Part shown: piece after piece, positions 17,143-25,287 of the stretch
How the letters are laid out: every line of letters begins with the position of its first letter
How positions within the stretch are numbered: the first letter of the stretch is position 1
Assembly (NCBI GenBank): GCA_902764415.1
Contig: CACWVU010000011.1
Span: forward strand, 1-60,255
Reading direction: 5' to 3'
Length of the DNA stretch: 60,255 bases
Origin: an uncultured bacterium
GTDB lineage: Bacteria; Verrucomicrobiota; Kiritimatiellia; RFP12; UBA1067
Notes under the pieces: model-generated
Told to the model about the DNA's origin: nothing
Database searches by the model: none
The model's input: the letters and a program-made list of their open reading frames with translations, nothing else
Position numbers and translations under genes: made by a program

Positions 17143-18369
17143 GTGGCGGAGGAGTCGAAATACCCGCACTTCACCGTGACCTCGCTCACCGCGGCGGTCA
17201 AGGGCGCGCTCGAGCGCGGCTGGTCACGCATCATCGTCGAGGGCGAGATCAGCGGCTGGCGCCCGGCCGCCTCCGGCCACCGCTACTTCACGCTCAAGGA
17301 CGCGGAAGCTCAGATCTCGGCGGTGATGTTCTCCTCCGCCTTCCAGCGCTGCGCGGTGCGCGACGAGCTCAAGGACGGCGCCAAGGTCGCGCTCTACTGC
17401 AGCCTCACCGTCTACCCGCCGCGCGGCAACTACCAGCTCAACGTCCACAGCGCGCGCCTCGCCGGCGTCGGAGAGCTGATGCAGCGCTACCTCGCGCTCA
17501 AGGCGAAGCTCGAGCAGGAAGGGCTCTTCGACCCCGCGAAGAAGCGCCCGCTCCCGTTCCTGCCGCGCCGCATCGGGCTCGTCACCAGCGAGGCCGGCGC
17601 GGTGGTGCACGACATGTGCACCGTCCTCACGCGGCGCTTCCCCGCGCTGGAGATCAGGCTCTTCCCCTGCCTCGTGCAGGGCGCGGACGCGCCGCCGCGG
17701 ATCGTCGCCGGCCTCGAGTACTTCAACTCCTGCCCGGACTGGCGGGCGGACCTCGTCATCGTCGCGCGCGGCGGCGGCAGCTTCGAGGACCTCTTCTGCT
17801 TCAACGACGAGTCGCTCGTCCGCGCCGTCGCCGCCTCCAAGATCCCGGTCGTCAGCGCCGTCGGCCACGAGACCGACTTCACCCTCTGCGACTTCGCCGC
17901 CGACAAGCGCGCCGGCACCCCGTCGATCGCCGCCGAAATCGCCGTGCCGGTGATGGCCGAGCTGCTCGACCGCGTCTCCGCCCTCAACGCCAAGCTCGCC
18001 CACGCCCTGCAGGGCCGCGGCGACGTCACCGCGCAGCGCCTCGACCACCTCGGCGACTCGCTCGCCGCCGCGCTGGCCGCCGCGCTCGCGAAGGCCGAGC
18101 GCCGGCTCGAGCGCGCCATGCCGCGGCTCGACGCGGCGAAGTCGCTCGCCCTGCAGTCCGCCGCCGCGCGGCTCGAGAAGGCCCAGGCGAAGCTCGAGGC
18201 GTATTCGCCCTACGGCGTGCTCGAGCGCGGCTACGCAATCGTCGCCGGGCCGGACGGCTCGGCGGTGCGCGACGCCTCGGCGCTGAAGCGGGGCGACGAA
18301 ATCAGGACCCGCTTCGCCCGCGGCGAAGCCGTCTCGGTCGTGTCCGCGACCGCGAAAGGAGAGAAATGA
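17143..18369 (+). CDS. xseA: Exodeoxyribonuclease VII large subunit
   Basis: Catalytic subunit of ExoVII, which degrades single-stranded DNA to oligonucleotides. It has an N-terminal OB-fold (about 8-105, with GEISGWRPAASGHRYFTLKD), then the catalytic region starting RIGLVTSEAGAVVHD, and ARGGGSFEDLFCFNDE and SAVGHETDFTLCDFAADKRAGTPS in the core. A C-terminal coiled coil and the short basic tail complete it. 408 residues, normal. GTG start at 17143. The small subunit gene xseB is not adjacent. Its stop overlaps the ATG of the fusion enzyme. Confidence 0.95.
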   Translation: MAEESKYPHFTVTSLTAAVKGALERGWSRIIVEGEISGWRPAASGHRYFTLKDAEAQISAVMFSSAFQRCAVRDELKDGAKVALYCSLTVYPPRGNYQLNVHSARLAGVGELMQRYLALKAKLEQEGLFDPAKKRPLPFLPRRIGLVTSEAGAVVHDMCTVLTRRFPALEIRLFPCLVQGADAPPRIVAGLEYFNSCPDWRADLVIVARGGGSFEDLFCFNDESLVRAVAASKIPVVSAVGHETDFTLCDFAADKRAGTPSIAAEIAVPVMAELLDRVSALNAKLAHALQGRGDVTAQRLDHLGDSLAAALAAALAKAERRLERAMPRLDAAKSLALQSAAARLEKAQAKLEAYSPYGVLERGYAIVAGPDGSAVRDASALKRGDEIRTRFARGEAVSVVSATAKGEK

Positions 18370-21300
18370 ACCCAACCCGCACTGTCCGCCCGCTCGCCTG
18401 CGCGCTTGCGCTCGCCGCGGCGCTCGGCGCCTCCGCCGCCGAGTCGCTCTCGTTCCACGGCGTCACCGACCGCGACCCGCTCTCCTACGCCTGCGGCGAG
18501 GAGATGGTTTTCACGGTCACGCTCGTCGACCGCAGCGCCAAGAACGCGCCGGTCCCGGGCCGCCGCGTCGCCTGGACGCTCGAAGGCGACGACGGCAGCC
18601 GCCGCGCCGGCGAAGCGTCCTCCGACTCGCCGCTCGTCGTCAAGGCGAAGCTCGACGCGCCCGGCTTCGTCCACCTCGTCGTCCGCGCCGTCGACGAAGA
18701 CGGCCGGCAGGTGCCGGGCTCGGGCGTCTTCGACTCCAGCGCCGCCGCGGACGCGGAGCGCATCCCGGCGAAGCCGGCGCCGGACGACTTCAACGCGTTC
18801 TGGGACCTCGAGCTCGCGCGGCTCAAGTCCGTGCCGATGAATCCCGTGCTCACCCCGGTCGCGTCCAAGGACACCAACGTCGTCGTCAACGCCTTCTCGG
18901 TCAACCTCATCCCCTCGCTCGGACCGGCCACGGGACTGATCGCGTGGCCGCGCGCGGCGGCGGCGAAGTCGCTGCCGATCCGCGTCGACGTGCCCGGCTA
19001 CGGCTACGGCCGCGAACGCATCGACGAGAAGTCGGTGCTGCGCGACGGCGGCGCGATCCGCCTCCGCATCACCCGCTACGGCGAGGACCCGCTCGCCGAC
19101 GGCGCCTACCACGAGAACCTCTGGACCAACGTGATGCAGGGCTACTGCTGGCGCAACACCGGCGCGAAGACCGCCAACGAGCCGTTCCTCATGCTGCTGC
19201 GCGACGTCCGGGCGGTCGCCTTCGCCAAGACCATGGAGCAGTGGGACGGACGCACGCTCACCGTCGGCGGCGGCTCGATGGGCGGCTACCGCTCGATCGC
19301 GCTCGCCGCGCTGGATCCGGACGTCTCGCGCTGCTCGCCCGACTTCGCCTGGATGTGCGACCTCGCCGGCCACCCCGTCCTCGGCAGGGTCGGCGGCTGG
19401 TTCCCGCTCTGGACGCCGGAGCTCGCCTACGTGGACGGCGTCAACCTCGCGATGCGCGTCACCTGCCCCGTCGACGTCAACTTCGGCCTCGCCGACTACG
19501 TCTGCCCGCCCTCCGGACAGATGATCCTCTACCGCAACCTCCGCGGACCGGTGAAGTTGCGCTATTCCCAGTGCGTCGGCCACGGCTGCGGCTACGGCGT
19601 GAACGAGCCTTCGTGGACGCGGCGGCGCGGCGCCCGCACCGACGAGGCCGCGGGACTCGACCAGTGGGGCGGCCAGCTGCGGGGACCGCAGCTTGCGGCG
19701 ACCGGGCGCTTCCGCGTCGAGCGCCGCGGCGAATCGTGGTGGATCGTCGACCCCGACGGCCGCCTCTTCCGCGACCTCGCCTCGTCCGCCCGTCCCGGCC
19801 CCGCCGCGCCGGCGCGTCCCACCCCGTTCATCGCCTATGTTAACGCCGAGTCGCGTCCGCTCGGCAAGGCGCCGCGCGCGATGCGCGACCCGTTCGACCC
19901 GGCCTTCGGGCAGTGCGTCACCTGGGACTTCGCCGGACGCCGTCCGCTGCCGCACAGCCCCTGGTGCCTCGGGCTCGTGGTCGACCGCGACGTCGACTTC
20001 GGCGCAACCCACGCCGAGCTCGCGCGTCGAGCGCTCGCCGCGCCGGCCGACCAGCCCGCCCGGCGCGCGCTCCTGAAGCGGCTTGCCGCGGACGGACTCA
20101 AGTATGACGCGGCGAAGGGTCCCGACCAGCTTTCTGAGCAGGAGCTCTGCGGGCTCACCGACTATCTGCTCGGCGAGTACTTCGCTCGCACACGCAAGGC
20201 CGTGAAGGACGTCGCCGGCGAGGCGCTCTACCTCGGCTGCCGCTTCGCCGCGCCGCCGCCGAAGTGGGTGGCCGCCGCGGCGAAGGGCAGGGTGGACATC
20301 CTCTGCGGAGACGGCGTCGCCGGCTGGGACGCGATGCCCGAGGGACTGCCCGCCGGCGAAGCCGACCTCCTGCGCTGGCCGTCGGAGGAGGACTTCGACC
20401 TCGTGGTCTACGGGAGCAGCCCCGCGGCGCTTTCCGCCGCGGTGCAGGCGAAACGCATGGGGCTCAGGGCGGTGGTCGTCTCCCCCGAGACGCGCATCGG
20501 CGGACTCACCACCGGCGGCCTCGGCCAGACCGACATCGGCAACAAGTCCGCTTTCGGCGGCATCGCCCTCGAGTTCTACCGCGATGTCGCGAAGTGGTAC
20601 TCCGATCCATCGCACTGGAAGTGGCAGAAGTCCGAGGATTATTTCCCCGACGGACAGTGCGCCGGCTCCAAGTCCGGCGGCTCGATGTGGACGTTCGAGC
20701 CATCCGCGGCGCTTGCGATCCTCGAGGGCTGGGAGAAACGCGACGGCCTCGACATCCGCCGCGGAGAGCGGCTTGACCGCGAAAGGGGAGTGGAGAAGCG
20801 CGGCGCGAGCATCGTCGCCGTCACCACGCTCTCCGGCCGCACCTACCGCGGCAGGATGTTCGTCGACGCCACCTACGAAGGCGACCTCATGGCCGCCGCG
20901 GGCGTGAAGTACGCCGTCGGGCGCGAGGCGAACTCCGTCTACGGCGAGACGCTGAACGGCGTTGCGACGGACGCCTGCGGCTCGCGGCACCACAACTTCC
21001 ACGCCGGCGTCTCGCCGTATGTCGTCGAGGGCGACCGGAGCTCGGGACTGCTTCCAGGGGTGGAGCCGTACAACGCCGCGGAAAAGCCGGGCGACGGCGA
21101 TGGGCGCATGCAGGCGTACTGCTTCCGGATGTGCCTTACCGACGTCCCCGAGAACCGCATCCCGTTCAAGCGGCCGGCAGGCTACGACGAGCGCATGTAC
21201 GAACTGCTCTTCCGCGAGTACGCGGCCATGGAGAAGAACCCGGACGAGAAGGTCCCCGGCTGCCTGAACGGCAGGGACTTCGTGCCGCTCATCATGTCGC

Positions 21301-22022
21301 GCATGCCCGACGGCAAGACCGACTCCAACAACCGTACCGCCTTTTCGAGCGACTTCATCGGCATGAACCACGAGTGGCCGGAGGCGTCGTACGCGCGGCG
21401 CGAGGAGATCTTCAAGGCGCATCTCGACTACCAGCGCGGGCTCATGTGGACGCTTGCCAATCATAAGCGGATTCCAAAGCGCGTGAGGGAGTATTTCTCC
21501 AGGTGGGGAACGTGCCGCGACGAGTTCAACGACGGCCCCGGCGACGGCTGGCAGAGCCAGCTCTACGTCCGCGAGGGCCGGCGCATGGTGGGCGAGACGG
21601 TGATGACGGAGAGCCACTGCCGCGGCGAGAAGACGGTTTCCCGCCCCGTGGCGATGGCCGCCTACACGATGGACTCCCACCACGTGCGCCGCGTCGAGAC
21701 GGCGGACGGCTTCGTGCGCAACGAGGGCAACTTCGAGGACATGCGCGGTGCAGGGCTTAATGGCAGGATGTCGCCGTACGGAATCGACTACGGCGCAATC
21801 GTCCCCAAGCGCGGCGAATGCACGAACCTGCTCGTCCCCGTGAGCCTTTCGGCGAGCCATGTGGCGTTCGGGTCGATCCGCATGGAGCCGGTCTTCTTCG
21901 CGCTCGGCCAGGCCGCCGGCACCGCCGCGGCGGTCGCGGTCGAGAAGGGCGTCGCGGTGCAAGACGTCCCCTACTCGGATCTCCGCCGCCGCCTCGTCGC
22001 CGACGGCCAGGTTCTTCCCTGA
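18366..22022 (+). CDS. Exported three-part protein: acetyl-xylan esterase, GH50-like remnant, FAD-dependent oxidoreductase
   Basis: 1218 residues with a Sec signal (cut near SAA-ESL). Residues about 25-430 form an acetyl-xylan esterase/cephalosporin-deacetylase type alpha/beta hydrolase (PF05448-like), with nucleophile Ser in GGGSMGGYRS (about 305), Asp in FGLADYVCPP and His in SQCVGHGCGYG. Residues about 440-670 (WWIVDPDGRLF, HSPWCLGLVVD, LYLGCRFAAPP) resemble the edges of a GH50/agarase-like barrel, but the middle is largely missing and the expected N-E acid region reads DRDVDF, so catalysis is doubtful. Residues about 675-1218 are a PF12831-type FAD oxidoreductase (DLVVYGSSPAALSAAVQ, GGLTTGGLGQTD, C-terminal GQAAGTAAAVA). 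The ATG overlaps the xseA stop by 4 nt. The frame is open throughout. Confidence 0.85.
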   Translation: MNPTRTVRPLACALALAAALGASAAESLSFHGVTDRDPLSYACGEEMVFTVTLVDRSAKNAPVPGRRVAWTLEGDDGSRRAGEASSDSPLVVKAKLDAPGFVHLVVRAVDEDGRQVPGSGVFDSSAAADAERIPAKPAPDDFNAFWDLELARLKSVPMNPVLTPVASKDTNVVVNAFSVNLIPSLGPATGLIAWPRAAAAKSLPIRVDVPGYGYGRERIDEKSVLRDGGAIRLRITRYGEDPLADGAYHENLWTNVMQGYCWRNTGAKTANEPFLMLLRDVRAVAFAKTMEQWDGRTLTVGGGSMGGYRSIALAALDPDVSRCSPDFAWMCDLAGHPVLGRVGGWFPLWTPELAYVDGVNLAMRVTCPVDVNFGLADYVCPPSGQMILYRNLRGPVKLRYSQCVGHGCGYGVNEPSWTRRRGARTDEAAGLDQWGGQLRGPQLAATGRFRVERRGESWWIVDPDGRLFRDLASSARPGPAAPARPTPFIAYVNAESRPLGKAPRAMRDPFDPAFGQCVTWDFAGRRPLPHSPWCLGLVVDRDVDFGATHAELARRALAAPADQPARRALLKRLAADGLKYDAAKGPDQLSEQELCGLTDYLLGEYFARTRKAVKDVAGEALYLGCRFAAPPPKWVAAAAKGRVDILCGDGVAGWDAMPEGLPAGEADLLRWPSEEDFDLVVYGSSPAALSAAVQAKRMGLRAVVVSPETRIGGLTTGGLGQTDIGNKSAFGGIALEFYRDVAKWYSDPSHWKWQKSEDYFPDGQCAGSKSGGSMWTFEPSAALAILEGWEKRDGLDIRRGERLDRERGVEKRGASIVAVTTLSGRTYRGRMFVDATYEGDLMAAAGVKYAVGREANSVYGETLNGVATDACGSRHHNFHAGVSPYVVEGDRSSGLLPGVEPYNAAEKPGDGDGRMQAYCFRMCLTDVPENRIPFKRPAGYDERMYELLFREYAAMEKNPDEKVPGCLNGRDFVPLIMSRMPDGKTDSNNRTAFSSDFIGMNHEWPEASYARREEIFKAHLDYQRGLMWTLANHKRIPKRVREYFSRWGTCRDEFNDGPGDGWQSQLYVREGRRMVGETVMTESHCRGEKTVSRPVAMAAYTMDSHHVRRVETADGFVRNEGNFEDMRGAGLNGRMSPYGIDYGAIVPKRGECTNLLVPVSLSASHVAFGSIRMEPVFFALGQAAGTAAAVAVEKGVAVQDVPYSDLRRRLVADGQVLP

Positions 22023-22024
22023 CC

Positions 22025-22086
22025 CGCGAACCACGAACCACGAACCGCGAACCACGAACCGCGAACCGCGAACCACGAACCACGAA
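22025..22086 (+). repeat. CCACGAA heptamer array, longest in window
   Basis: Eight complete 7-bp units (CACGAAC or CGCGAAC) and one 6-bp partial fill the space between the fusion-enzyme stop and the tolB promoter. Units differ only at the A/G of CRCGAAC. The array runs directly into the ATATGGTATAAT promoter core. Confidence 0.9.
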
Positions 22087-22104
22087 TATGGTATAATACG
22101 CATC
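22086..22104 (+). promoter_or_regulatory. Leaderless extended -10 promoter of tolB
   Basis: ATATGGTATAATACGC with TATAAT at 22092-22097. Seven bases separate it from the ATG at 22105, and there is no Shine-Dalgarno. The start codon is fixed by the signal peptide, so the transcript should begin at or next to the ATG. Confidence 0.78.
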
Positions 22105-23253
22105 ATGAAAAGAATTATCTCCCTGGCCGCAATGGCCCTTGCTCTCGCCGCGTCGGCGGAGACGGTCGTCAACATCTCCGGCGTCGGCGCCCAGAAGTTC
22201 ACGGTGTCGATCCAGGTCGCCAACGGCGCGTACTCGAAGTGCCTGGCGAAGAACCTCGAGATCTCGGGGCTCTTCACCGTCCGCAGCGACGGCACGATCA
22301 AGGTGAGCGGGGCGTCCGGAGCGATGAAGGCCGAGGGCCGCGGCAAGGTGGTCTCGTCAGCCGAGGCGTTCTCCGACGACAAGTCCGCCCGCATGGCCGC
22401 GCGCCGCTTCGCCGACGCGATGTGCGAGGCATTCGGCAACCAGAAGGGCTTTGCGCTCGACCGTGTGCTCTTCCTCAACCGCGGCAAGTCCGCCGGCCGC
22501 GGCCAGGTGCGGCCGAGCGAGATGTGCGTCAGCTACCCCGACGGCTACGACGTGAAGCAGCTCACCGGCGACGGGCGGATGACGATCTTCCAGCGCTGGA
22601 AGGACCGCGACAAGGTGATGTACATCAGCGACCTCAAGGGCTCGCCGCAGGTGTGGGAGCTCGACACCTCCACCGGCACGCGCCGCCAGAAGTGGAGCCT
22701 CAAGGGCTCGCCGGACGGCATCGCGGTGTCGCCTGACGGCACCAAGGTCGCGGCGATCCTCACCGTGCACGGCAACCCCGAGCTCTACGTCATCTCCGGC
22801 GACCGCTTCGTCCGGCTCACCAACACCCCGCTCGCGAGCGAGGGCCAGCCGGCGTGGAGCCCGGACGGCAAGAAGATCGCCTACGTCTCCAACGAGGCCC
22901 GCAACCCGCAGATCTTCGTCGTCGACGTCGCGACGAAGGCGAAGCGCCGGCTGACCTCCAAGGGACGCGAGAACGTCGACCCCGACTGGGGCCCCGACGG
23001 CCGCATCGCCTACATCACCAAGCGCGGCGGCGCGCAGGTCGCAGTGATGAGCCCCGCCGAGGGCGACGCGACGGCGGGGCTCGTCACCCCCGAAGGCAAC
23101 TGGGAGCATCCGTCCTGGTCGCGCGACATGCGCCACCTCGTCGCCAGCCGCGACAAGGCGTTGTTCATAATCGACACGCTCAAGGACGGCGACAAGCCCC
23201 GTCAGATCTTCGGCGCGAGCGGCAACTTCATCTCGCCGGTGTGGCAGCGCTGA
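22105..23253 (+). CDS. tolB: TolB-like beta-propeller protein of the Tol-Pal system
   Basis: Periplasmic protein needed for outer-membrane integrity and division, normally binding Pal. 382 residues: a Sec signal (MKRIISLAAMALALAASA), an N-terminal alpha/beta domain (about 20-135) and a six-bladed propeller with repeated WSPDGKKIAYVS- and DPDWGPDGRIAYIT-like units. The order of domains is that of TolB. Other tol genes and pal are not in the window. It has its own promoter and runs into gatC after 10 nt. Confidence 0.88.
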   Translation: MKRIISLAAMALALAASAETVVNISGVGAQKFTVSIQVANGAYSKCLAKNLEISGLFTVRSDGTIKVSGASGAMKAEGRGKVVSSAEAFSDDKSARMAARRFADAMCEAFGNQKGFALDRVLFLNRGKSAGRGQVRPSEMCVSYPDGYDVKQLTGDGRMTIFQRWKDRDKVMYISDLKGSPQVWELDTSTGTRRQKWSLKGSPDGIAVSPDGTKVAAILTVHGNPELYVISGDRFVRLTNTPLASEGQPAWSPDGKKIAYVSNEARNPQIFVVDVATKAKRRLTSKGRENVDPDWGPDGRIAYITKRGGAQVAVMSPAEGDATAGLVTPEGNWEHPSWSRDMRHLVASRDKALFIIDTLKDGDKPRQIFGASGNFISPVWQR

Positions 23254-23263
23254 GGGCGTGGCG

Positions 23264-23554
23264 ATGAAGATCGACGTTTCCTATGTTGCCGAGCTCGCGC
23301 GGCTGGAGCTCACCGAGGAGGAGAAGGCGACTTTCCAGCCGCAGCTCGAGAGCATCGTCGAGTACGTGGACAAGATCTCGTCCGTCGACGTCGAGGGCGT
23401 CCCCCCGATGATGCACGGGCGCGAGCTCGTGAACGTCTTCCGCGAGGACGTGGTCGGGGAGTCTCTCCCCGCCGAGACCGCGCTCGCCAACGCGCCGGCG
23501 CGCACCGGCGACGAGTTCCTGCTCCCCAAGATTGTCGAGGGAGCCGAAAGCTGA
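23264..23554 (+). CDS. gatC: Asp-tRNA(Asn)/Glu-tRNA(Gln) amidotransferase subunit C
   Basis: Small subunit that stabilises GatA-GatB in transamidation of mischarged tRNA. It starts MKIDVSYVAELARLELTEEE, the family hallmark, and continues ETALANAPARTGDEFLLPKIVE. The ATG at 23264 lies 7 nt after GAGGG (23252-23256); a GTG at 23258 in frame is too close to it. 96 residues, normal. gatA and gatB are not adjacent, so the complex is encoded at scattered loci. Confidence 0.92.
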   Translation: MKIDVSYVAELARLELTEEEKATFQPQLESIVEYVDKISSVDVEGVPPMMHGRELVNVFREDVVGESLPAETALANAPARTGDEFLLPKIVEGAES

Positions 23555-23576
23555 TCTAAACCCAAGGAGGAATGCG

Positions 23577-24407
23577 ATGTCCTGGTTCGTCCCCAAGACC
23601 GAGAAGCCCGCAATCCCGCCGGAGAAGGCGGTCTGGGCAGTGTGCCCGAAGTGCAAGAGCCACTTCGGTAAGGCCGCCTGGAAGAAGGCCGGCGGCATCT
23701 GCCCCAAGTGCAACTACCACGGCCGGCTGCCGGTGCGCGCGCGCATCGCGCTCGTCGCCGACGAAGGCTCGTTCAGCGAGGTGTTCCGCGAGGTGAGCTA
23801 CTCCGACCACCTCGAGTTCCGCGACGCGTCCGGCTCCTACCGCGACAAGGTCGAGGCCGCGATCGCGAAGAGCGGCGAGAAGGAGTCGGTGGTAATGGGC
23901 ATCTGCCGCATCGACGGCCACCCCGCGATGCTCGGGGTGATGGACTTCGCGTTCATGGGCGGGTCGCTCGGCACCGGCACCGGCGAGCGCATCGCCCGCG
24001 CCTGCGAGCGCGCCGTCGCGGAGCGACTGCCGCTCGTTCTCTTCTGCGCCTCCGGCGGCGCGCGGATGCAGGAGGGCATCCTCTCGCTCATGCAGATGGC
24101 CAAGACCTCCGCCGCGATCGCGAAGCTCAAGGAGGCGGGGCTCCCCTACATCTCGGTGCTCACCGACCCCACCACCGGCGGCGTCTCCGCCTCGTTCGCG
24201 ATGCTCGGCGACATCAACATAACCGAGCCCCGGGCGCTCATCGGCTTCGCCGGGCGCAGGGTGATCGAGAACACCATCCACCAGAAGCTGCCGGACGACT
24301 TCCAGAGCGCGGAGTACCTGGAGAAGCACGGCTTCATCGACAAGATCGTCGAGCGCAAGGAGATGAAGGGCTTCATCGCCAAGATGCTCGGCTACTGGGG
24401 ATTCTAG
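23577..24407 (+). CDS. accD: Acetyl-CoA carboxylase carboxyltransferase subunit beta
   Basis: Transfers carboxyl from biotin to acetyl-CoA with AccA, the first committed step of fatty-acid synthesis. It has an N-terminal four-Cys zinc ribbon (CPKC at about 23 and again at about 42), then the crotonase-like core with MDFAFMGGSLGTGTGERI, CASGGARMQEG and PTTGGVSASFAMLGD. 276 residues. A strong AAGGAGG (23564-23570) sits 6 nt before the ATG. accA follows after 15 nt, as expected for a heterotetramer. Confidence 0.96.
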   Translation: MSWFVPKTEKPAIPPEKAVWAVCPKCKSHFGKAAWKKAGGICPKCNYHGRLPVRARIALVADEGSFSEVFREVSYSDHLEFRDASGSYRDKVEAAIAKSGEKESVVMGICRIDGHPAMLGVMDFAFMGGSLGTGTGERIARACERAVAERLPLVLFCASGGARMQEGILSLMQMAKTSAAIAKLKEAGLPYISVLTDPTTGGVSASFAMLGDINITEPRALIGFAGRRVIENTIHQKLPDDFQSAEYLEKHGFIDKIVERKEMKGFIAKMLGYWGF

Positions 24408-24422
24408 TTAGGAGATCTCACC

Positions 24423-25223
24423 ATGGCTAAGAGTGCAATGGACTGCGTGAAGCTCGCGCGCGACCCGAAGCGGCCGCACCTCAAGGACTTCATCGCGCGC
24501 ATCTGCTCCGACTTCACGGAGCTCCACGGCGACCGGCTCGTCAACGACGACCGCGCCCTCGTGGGCGGCTTCGCCACGATCGGCGGCGTCAAGTGCCTCG
24601 TCCTCGGCCACAACAAGGGCGCGACGGTCGAGGAGAACATGGAGGCCAACTTCGGCATGGCCAACCCCGACGGCTACCGCAAGGCGATGCGGCTCGCGAA
24701 GCTCGCCGAGAAGTTCCACCTGCCCGTCGTCACCTTCGTGGACACCCCGGGCGCCTATCCCGGCCGCGAGGCCGAGGAGCGCGGCCAGGCCGAGGCGATC
24801 GCGAAGTCACTCGAGTTCTTCGCTCGTCTCCGCACTCCGGTGGTTGTCGTCGTCACCGGCGAAGGCGGCTCCGGCGGCGCGCTCGCGATTGCCGTCGGCG
24901 ACCGCGTGCTGATGCTCGAGAACGCCGTCTACTCGGTGATCTCTCCCGAGGGCTGCGCCGGCATCCTCTGGCGCGACGGCTCCAAGGCCCCGGAGGCCGC
25001 GAAGGCGCTCAAGATCACCGCCCGCGACCTCAAGCGGCTCAAGGCGATCGACGAGATCGTGCCCGAGCCCGCTGGCGGCGCCCAGACGAACCACGCCGCC
25101 GCGGCGGCAAACGTGAAGAAGGCCGTGCTCAAGGCGCTCAAGGAGCTGGCGAAGGTCCCCGTCGACCAGCTGGTCGAGGAGCGCTATTCGAAGCTTCGCG
25201 CCCTGGGCAACTTCTACGCCTGA
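24423..25223 (+). CDS. accA: Acetyl-CoA carboxylase carboxyltransferase subunit alpha, short N-terminus
   Basis: Partner of AccD. Core motifs are VKLARDPKRPHLKDFI, FVDTPGAYPGREAEERGQAEAI, GEGGSGGALAIAVGDRVLMLENAVYSVISPEGCA and the C-terminal helices. At 266 residues it lacks about 50 residues of the N-terminal helical region seen in E. coli AccA (about 319) and begins almost at the conserved core. No longer in-frame start is plausible because accD ends 15 nt upstream. The catalytic part looks intact. Confidence 0.95.
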   Translation: MAKSAMDCVKLARDPKRPHLKDFIARICSDFTELHGDRLVNDDRALVGGFATIGGVKCLVLGHNKGATVEENMEANFGMANPDGYRKAMRLAKLAEKFHLPVVTFVDTPGAYPGREAEERGQAEAIAKSLEFFARLRTPVVVVVTGEGGSGGALAIAVGDRVLMLENAVYSVISPEGCAGILWRDGSKAPEAAKALKITARDLKRLKAIDEIVPEPAGGAQTNHAAAAANVKKAVLKALKELAKVPVDQLVEERYSKLRALGNFYA

Positions 25224-25238
25224 GCGATCCGCTCGCGC

Positions 25239-25273
25239 ATCCGCATTTCGCGGCAGTTTCCGCGGCGGATTTG
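25239..25273 (+). terminator. Possible terminator of the accDA operon, overlapping the next promoter
   Basis: The outer arms ATCCGC/GCGGAT (25239-25244, 25265-25270) and inner arms CGCGG/CCGCG (25249-25253, 25260-25264) can form one hairpin with a 4-nt left bulge, followed by TTT. The T-run then becomes the upstream part of the TTTGGTATAAT promoter. The U-tract is short, so termination strength is uncertain. Confidence 0.4.
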
Positions 25274-25287
25274 GTATAATACACGGT
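25270..25287 (+). promoter_or_regulatory. Leaderless extended -10 promoter of the phosphoesterase gene
   Basis: TTTGGTATAATACACGG with TATAAT at 25275-25280, 7 nt before the ATG at 25288. No Shine-Dalgarno is present. The downstream protein starts with a Tat signal, which fixes the start codon. Confidence 0.75.

Noticed and set aside
19700..20380. Active GH50 agarase domain in the fusion enzyme
   Set aside because: Only the outer segments of such a barrel are recognisable and the acid region is altered, so it is called a remnant.
22025..22086. CRISPR array
   Set aside because: Units are 7 bp with no spacers and no cas genes; it is a simple tandem repeat.
18231..22487. 1418-codon minus-strand open frame opposite the fusion enzyme
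   Set aside because: Shadow frame; low-complexity Arg/Ala/Val content, and part of it (VVRGSRFVVRGS) is just the heptamer array read backwards.
22105..25223. Frameshift or missing gatA/gatB between gatC and accD
   Set aside because: Spacing is 22 nt with a clean Shine-Dalgarno for accD; nothing suggests lost genes, only a dispersed gat operon.
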